Shown here piece by piece: positions 5,585 to 8,924 of a stretch of DNA of 8,924 bases. The notes beneath the pieces are model-generated. The model did not search any database. It was not told the DNA's origin and was given only the letters and a program-made list of their open reading frames with translations. The DNA comes from Methanolobus sp. UBA118 (GTDB lineage Archaea > Halobacteriota > Methanosarcinia > Methanosarcinales > Methanosarcinaceae): assembly GCA_002508635.1 (NCBI GenBank), contig DACO01000047.1, positions 1-8,924 on the forward strand, given 5' to 3'. Every line of letters starts with the position of its first letter. Positions within the stretch are counted from its first letter, which is position 1. The position numbers and the translations under genes were made by a program.

Positions 5585-5932
5585 ATGAATTCGATTGGAG
5601 TATTCAACTTTCTGGATTTTGCGATCAGGCTGGGAATTGTTGTGGTCGCACTATTGATTTCCAACTTACTGGTAAGGATTGACGCGGATGTGATCCGCTC
5701 ACGAATATACGTTTCTTTTAGCAAGATCAAAAGGTACTTTTTACTTATGACAATAGGTTTTCTGCTGTATCTGTCCGAGGCTTACGTCAGCATCAGTGAA
5801 CCTATTGCAGTGGCAAGCGGACAGTATAATACGTTTACGGGAATCGCGCTTGCAACATTCCAGGCACTTGTCCTGGTCTTCCTTGTGAATCTCTATGTTG
5901 CCATAAGGGTTCCTGACAAAAGGATTCTCTGA
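5585..5932 (+). CDS. Small three-helix membrane protein, unknown function
   Basis: I do not recognise this 115-residue protein. It has three clear membrane helices, about residues 12-30, 51-69 and 85-107. The loop between helices 1 and 2 is basic (R31, R38, R40, K47, K49, R50) and the next loop carries E65 and E72, which by the positive-inside rule suggests an N-out, C-in topology. No enzyme motif is visible. ATG 5585 is chosen because GAGGGG (5573-5578) lies at proper spacing; it touches the alternative ATG at 5579, which would add only two residues. The gene lies 46 nt after the beta-solenoid gene, and a T-rich terminator follows, so the two look like a unit. A role as membrane partner of the solenoid protein is only a guess. 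The start region is complementary to a loop of the small RNA at 3790-3940. Confidence 0.75.
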   Translation: MNSIGVFNFLDFAIRLGIVVVALLISNLLVRIDADVIRSRIYVSFSKIKRYFLLMTIGFLLYLSEAYVSISEPIAVASGQYNTFTGIALATFQALVLVFLVNLYVAIRVPDKRIL

Positions 5933-5939
5933 TTTTGGG

Positions 5940-5962
5940 ACCTTTTTTTCTTCTCTTTTTCT
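5940..5962 (+). terminator. U-rich terminator after the membrane-protein gene
   Basis: Eight bases after the stop codon a T/C tract begins, with a T7 run at 5943-5949 and a T5 run at 5956-5960. No hairpin is seen. This fits archaeal U-tract termination and separates this unit from argD. Confidence 0.5.
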
Positions 5963-6020
5963 GGTCTGCTTATTTTCCGGCAGTAAAATCTTTGTACTTT
6001 TCCTGAATTTCAATAGCCAG

Positions 6021-6028
6021 CTTTAATA
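6021..6028 (+). promoter_or_regulatory. Possible box A of argD-hisC
   Basis: CTTTAATA is a weak box A match. It would start a transcript near 6048-6050, giving a short leader that still contains the Shine-Dalgarno sequence GGGTG (6054-6058). A second AT stretch (ATATTATA, 6039-6046) is too close to the gene for the same role. Assigned by position only. Confidence 0.3.
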
Positions 6029-6063
6029 GTTTAATTCAATATTATAGTCCACAGGGTGTTTAC

Positions 6064-7239
6064 ATGACAGAGAATATTACCTCACAATCACCGGATCACG
6101 AATCTATTATCAAAAAGGACGCTGAATACGTCATGCAGAACTATGGCCGCTATAATCTCGTACTTGAAAGCGGAAGCGGCTGTATCGTACGTGACATCAA
6201 TGGCAGGGAATACATCGATTGTGTTGCAGGAATTGCTGTAAACAATATCGGTCACTGTCATCCCAAACTGGTGGCAGCTATCAAAGAGCAGGCCGGGAAG
6301 CTGATTCACGTTTCCAATCTATACTATACAGCAGTTCAGGCCGAGCTTGCTGAGGAGCTTGCAGGTATCACAGGTATGTCACGGGTATTCTTCTGCAATT
6401 CGGGAACCGAGGCAGTTGAGGCTGCCATGAAACTTGCACGTGTGACCACCGGTAAGACCGATTTTGTGGCTGTGGAGAAGTCCTTCCATGGCAGGACCAT
6501 GGGATCGCTTTCGGTTACCTATAAGGATATCTACCGCAACCCGTTCAAACCGCTGGTCCAGGAAGAGAAGTTTGTCCCATACAATGATGCCGGGGCTCTT
6601 GTTGATGCGATCACTGAGAATACCGCGGCTGTGATAGTGGAACCGATCCAGGGAGAAGGCGGTATCAATGTACCGTCAAACGAATATCTTCAGGAGGTTC
6701 GCAGGATATGTGACGAGACTGATACCCTGCTTATCTTTGACGAGGTGCAGACCGGTTTTGGACGTACTGGAAAATGGTTCTGCAAGGAACACTCCGGTGT
6801 TGAGCCGGATATCATGACAATGGCAAAGGCAATGGGTGGAGGCTTCCCAATGGGTGCGATAGCCGCGCGTGAGGGCATTTCGTTTGACAGGGGTCAACAT
6901 GCGGCAACCTTTGGTGGAAGTCCTCTGGCATGTGCCGCATCTCTTGCATCCATTAAGGTCATCCGTGAAGAAAATCTTCTCAGGAACTCTCAGGAAATGG
7001 GTGAGTATTTCATGGACCGTCTCAGGAACATGTCTCTGGACGGTGTTGTGGAGGTTCGTGGACGCGGACTTATGATAGGTGTCGAACTTGACCGCAGGTG
7101 TGCGGACATTGTAGAGTCCTGCATGAAAAAGGGTGTGCTTCTAAACTGCACCTCGGAAAAAGTGTTGCGTATAGCTCCTCCTCTTACAATTAGCAAAGAG
7201 CAGATCGATGCGGTGGTGGATGTGCTTGAGCAGGCCTGA
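6064..7239 (+). CDS. argD: Acetylornithine aminotransferase (class III PLP enzyme)
   Basis: This 391-residue cytoplasmic enzyme transfers the amino group of glutamate to N-acetylglutamate semialdehyde, giving N-acetylornithine in arginine synthesis. Fold-type I, class III hallmarks are complete: the SGSG-x-x-RD-x-x-G-x-x-Y-x-D start (36-52), the phosphate-binding NSGTEA (112-117), FHGRTMG (141-147) with the PLP-stacking F141 and carboxylate-binding R144, EPIQGEGG (193-200), FDEVQTGFGRTG (225-236) with D226 to the pyridine nitrogen, and the Schiff-base K255 in MAKAMGGG. Length is normal for ArgD. GGTG at 6055-6058 lies 5 nt before the ATG. The last codons overlap hisC, so the two aminotransferases are probably translated in a coupled way. 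Related enzymes acting on ornithine, succinylornithine, LysW-bound lysine or 4-aminobutyrate share the same motifs; ArgD fits length and a methanogen best. Confidence 0.9.
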   Translation: MTENITSQSPDHESIIKKDAEYVMQNYGRYNLVLESGSGCIVRDINGREYIDCVAGIAVNNIGHCHPKLVAAIKEQAGKLIHVSNLYYTAVQAELAEELAGITGMSRVFFCNSGTEAVEAAMKLARVTTGKTDFVAVEKSFHGRTMGSLSVTYKDIYRNPFKPLVQEEKFVPYNDAGALVDAITENTAAVIVEPIQGEGGINVPSNEYLQEVRRICDETDTLLIFDEVQTGFGRTGKWFCKEHSGVEPDIMTMAKAMGGGFPMGAIAAREGISFDRGQHAATFGGSPLACAASLASIKVIREENLLRNSQEMGEYFMDRLRNMSLDGVVEVRGRGLMIGVELDRRCADIVESCMKKGVLLNCTSEKVLRIAPPLTISKEQIDAVVDVLEQA

Positions 7240-8326
7240 GCTGATAAAACCGGAAATTGCCAACATAGCTGAATATGTACCTGGTAAATCCATTGAGGAT
7301 ATCGCCCGCAAATACGGTCTTGATCCGGCTTCCATCATAAAACTTGGTTCAAATGAGAATGTACTGGGACCTTCTCCTGAAGCCATCAAGGCCATCAGAG
7401 ATCATGCCGGAAAAGTGAATATCTACCCATCGGCAGACGCATCCGAACTTGTGGATGCTATCTCCGAATATACGGGCTTCCCCGGAGAGAACATATGTGC
7501 CGCAGGTCCGGGTATGGACGGTCTGCTGGACAACCTTATGAGATTACTGATCTCACCGGGTGACGAGATCATCCTTCCGATCCCTACATTCTCCTATTAT
7601 GAGGTCGCAGCCCGCGCAAACGGAGCGGTAGCTGTTCACGTGAACCTTGGAGAGGATTTTGTGCTGGATGCCGATGCGATAATTGAGGCAGAATCAGCCA
7701 GTACGAAGATAATATTCCTGTGTTCGCCCAACAATCCGACCGGAAAACAAATTCCAGAGGCTGATCTGCGTCGAATACTGGAACACACAAAGGGTCTTGT
7801 ATTCGTGGATGAAGCCTATGTGGAATTTGCAGACTGCAACTATGCCGATCTTGTGAAAGAGTATGACAACCTCATCATCGGACGAACCCTGTCCAAGGCA
7901 TTCGGACTTGCTGGCATGAGGCTGGGTTATGGTATTATGCCTGCATGGCTCAAGCAACAGTACATGAAAATAGCCACGCCCTTTAACATCAGTGTTCCCT
8001 CCATTGCAGCGGGAGTTGCGGCATTATCGGATAGCGATCACCTGCAGGCAAGCATTCGATGTGCCAGGGAAGGACGCGATTATCTTGCAGAACATATTCC
8101 CTTCAGTGTCTATGACTCGGAGGCTAATTTCGTACTTGTGGACCTTGCACCTTTAAGATCAAAGGATGTTACTGAGAAGCTGTTGAAAAAGGGGATTATC
8201 GTCAGGGACTGCAGCTCTTTCAAAGGAGCCGGTGATTCCCTGATACGTGTGACTGTTGGCACAGGCGTGCAGAATGAAATGGTCGTCGAAGCGTTCAAAG
8301 AAGTTGCAGCTCAATCAGAGCTGTAA
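7220..8326 (+). CDS. hisC: Histidinol-phosphate aminotransferase
   Basis: This class I/II PLP aminotransferase converts imidazole-acetol phosphate plus glutamate to histidinol phosphate in histidine synthesis. With the start at 7220 it has 368 residues. Motifs: KLGSNENVLGPSP (41-53), YPSADASELVDAISEYTG (69-86), SPNNPTG with N171, VDEAYVEF with D197 and Y200, the Schiff-base K226 in LSKAFGLAGMRLGYG, R234, and the C-terminal substrate-binding R343 in IRVTVGTG. The usual GxGSDE cofactor loop reads GPGMDG here (96-101). The start is uncertain: ATG 7208, ATG 7220 and TTG 7226 are all in frame. TTG 7226 gives the natural-looking N-terminus MSRPELIKPE and has GGTGGA 5 nt before it. All choices overlap the argD end (by 32, 20 or 14 nt). 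The 3' end overlaps the convergent mptD gene by 16 bp. Confidence 0.92.
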   Translation: MCLSRPELIKPEIANIAEYVPGKSIEDIARKYGLDPASIIKLGSNENVLGPSPEAIKAIRDHAGKVNIYPSADASELVDAISEYTGFPGENICAAGPGMDGLLDNLMRLLISPGDEIILPIPTFSYYEVAARANGAVAVHVNLGEDFVLDADAIIEAESASTKIIFLCSPNNPTGKQIPEADLRRILEHTKGLVFVDEAYVEFADCNYADLVKEYDNLIIGRTLSKAFGLAGMRLGYGIMPAWLKQQYMKIATPFNISVPSIAAGVAALSDSDHLQASIRCAREGRDYLAEHIPFSVYDSEANFVLVDLAPLRSKDVTEKLLKKGIIVRDCSSFKGAGDSLIRVTVGTGVQNEMVVEAFKEVAAQSEL

Positions 8327-8679
8327 ACTTTATCTATTTTCATAAGGGGGTAGTCAAGCTCTTTGTCAAATGCCAGACTCACGTCCGCAAGTACTGATTC
8401 ATATGTCATTGTAATTTTCACATTCAGCATACGGCCTTCCAGTTCACAGTACCCGAACTCATCATTCATTCTGGAGCGAATGATATCTCTGTCGATGGAG
8501 ACAGTTATGTCTTTGACAAAGGGCTGTACTGAAATGCTTTCCTGTATAGCCTTCTCGAGGCTATCCACGGTCCTGAGATTGACAGGTGAGCCCGTGAACT
8601 GATGGTAGAGGGCTCCAAGCTTGATGCCTGCCTCAAATAATACGTTGTCTCTGTCTGTTATCATGTATGTATCCTTCAT
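8311..8679 (-). CDS. mptD: Dihydroneopterin aldolase, archaeal MptD type
   Basis: This 122-residue protein matches the archaeal dihydroneopterin aldolase family (formerly DUF372), unrelated to bacterial FolB. It releases glycolaldehyde from 7,8-dihydroneopterin to give 6-hydroxymethyl-dihydropterin, a step of tetrahydromethanopterin synthesis. Signatures are FEAGIKLGALYHQFTGSPV (15-33), with E16 and H26, then SVQPFVKDITV with Q52, and ELDYPLM with Y110. E16, H26 and Q52 keep the spacing of the residues I recall as important in the Methanocaldococcus enzyme. The ATG at 8679 lies 2 nt after the stop of the upstream membrane gene, so translation is probably coupled. A second in-frame ATG at 8664 has AAGGA in front of it and may be the true start (117 residues). 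The gene ends inside the end of hisC. Confidence 0.85.
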   Translation of the reverse strand: MKDTYMITDRDNVLFEAGIKLGALYHQFTGSPVNLRTVDSLEKAIQESISVQPFVKDITVSIDRDIIRSRMNDEFGYCELEGRMLNVKITMTYESVLADVSLAFDKELDYPLMKIDKVYSSD

Positions 8680-8681
8680 TT

Positions 8682-8924
8682 TTATACAGCCTTTTTTATT
8701 GCAGGTGATATCACGTATAGTAACATTATGCCCAGTAAAAGGCTTGCCATTAGGTGCGTATAACTCAGGTTGACCGCATAGGACAGAATGGTTATTCCGA
8801 AGACCAATGCCACAGGTGTTACAATCTCCGGTTTTCTCGCTTTCATGTATGTGAACCTGCTGATCATGAGTAGGCCGATGCTAAAAGCAAGTACTATTGC
8901 CAGATAGCTGTTAAAGTAATTCTC
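8682..8924 (-). CDS. Membrane protein, C-terminal part; possibly archaetidylserine synthase
   Basis: The reading frame ends with TAA at 8684-8682 and stays open to the window edge, so these 80 residues are the C-terminal part of a longer protein cut by the edge, and the ATG at 8867 is internal. Three hydrophobic segments are visible, about LAIVLAFSIGLLMI, IVTPVALVFGITILSYAV and LMASLLLGIMLLYVISPAI. The piece LLMISRFTYMKAR recalls the LMVSxxxYPK segment near the C-terminus of CDP-diacylglycerol/archaeol serine phosphotransferases (PssA). The catalytic D-G-A-R-D-D motif would lie outside the window, so this identity is tentative. It is followed after 2 nt by mptD on the same strand, a likely operon. 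Confidence 0.55.
   Translation of the reverse strand, partial: ENYFNSYLAIVLAFSIGLLMISRFTYMKARKPEIVTPVALVFGITILSYAVNLSYTHLMASLLLGIMLLYVISPAIKKAV

Overview
The window looks like chromosomal core sequence of a methylotrophic methanogen of the Methanosarcinaceae type (Methanolobus, Methanococcoides and Methanohalophilus are the kind of genus meant; the genus is inferred, not shown). The reasons are archaeal AT-rich box A promoters and U-tract terminators, an archaeal tRNA-Thr with a U discriminator, an archaeal ether-lipid CDP-alcohol phosphotransferase, an archease/RtcB pair, an arcTGT-type C2-PUA protein and a methanopterin-pathway dihydroneopterin aldolase (MptD). There is no mobile element, phage gene or CRISPR array.

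Layout. Positions 1-32 hold a concentric interrupted palindrome. tRNA-Thr(UGU) is on the minus strand at 153-226 and shares a short divergent promoter region with a class II aldolase (fuculose-phosphate aldolase family, 323-874, plus). Then come, all on plus, an archaetidylinositol-phosphate-synthase-like enzyme (1012-1626), archease (1689-2120) and RtcB RNA ligase (2277-3743). The gap 3744-4041 is not empty. It contains what looks like a complete minus-strand transcription unit for a structured small RNA of about 150 nt: box A at 3960-3967, 5' end near 3940, a 12-bp closing helix, and a terminator hairpin with a U7 tail ending at 3790. Plus-strand genes resume with a stand-alone C2-PUA RNA-binding protein (4042-4539), a beta-solenoid (bactofilin-like) protein (4615-5538), a three-helix membrane protein of unknown function (5585-5932), and the overlapping aminotransferase pair argD-hisC (6064-8326). 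The right edge carries a minus-strand pair running leftward: the C-terminal end of a membrane protein that resembles archaetidylserine synthase (8682-8924, cut by the edge), followed after 2 nt by mptD (8311-8679), which overlaps the hisC end tail-to-tail by 16 bp.

How the parts fit. Archease is the activator of RtcB, and together they seal spliced tRNA halves. The C2-PUA protein and tRNA-Thr add to an RNA-processing flavour in the left half. The two CDP-alcohol phosphotransferases serve archaeal phospholipid head-group synthesis. ArgD and HisC serve arginine and histidine synthesis and are probably translationally coupled. MptD, and possibly the aldolase (through lactaldehyde for F420), belong to methanogen coenzyme synthesis.

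The most interesting item is the candidate small RNA downstream of rtcB. In both its main helix and its terminator the one imperfect pair is G-U when read on the minus strand but A-C when read on the plus strand, which argues for minus-strand transcription. A C-rich stretch predicted to be single-stranded in it is perfectly complementary over 10 nt (13 pairs with wobbles) to the ribosome-binding and start region of the membrane-protein gene at 5585.
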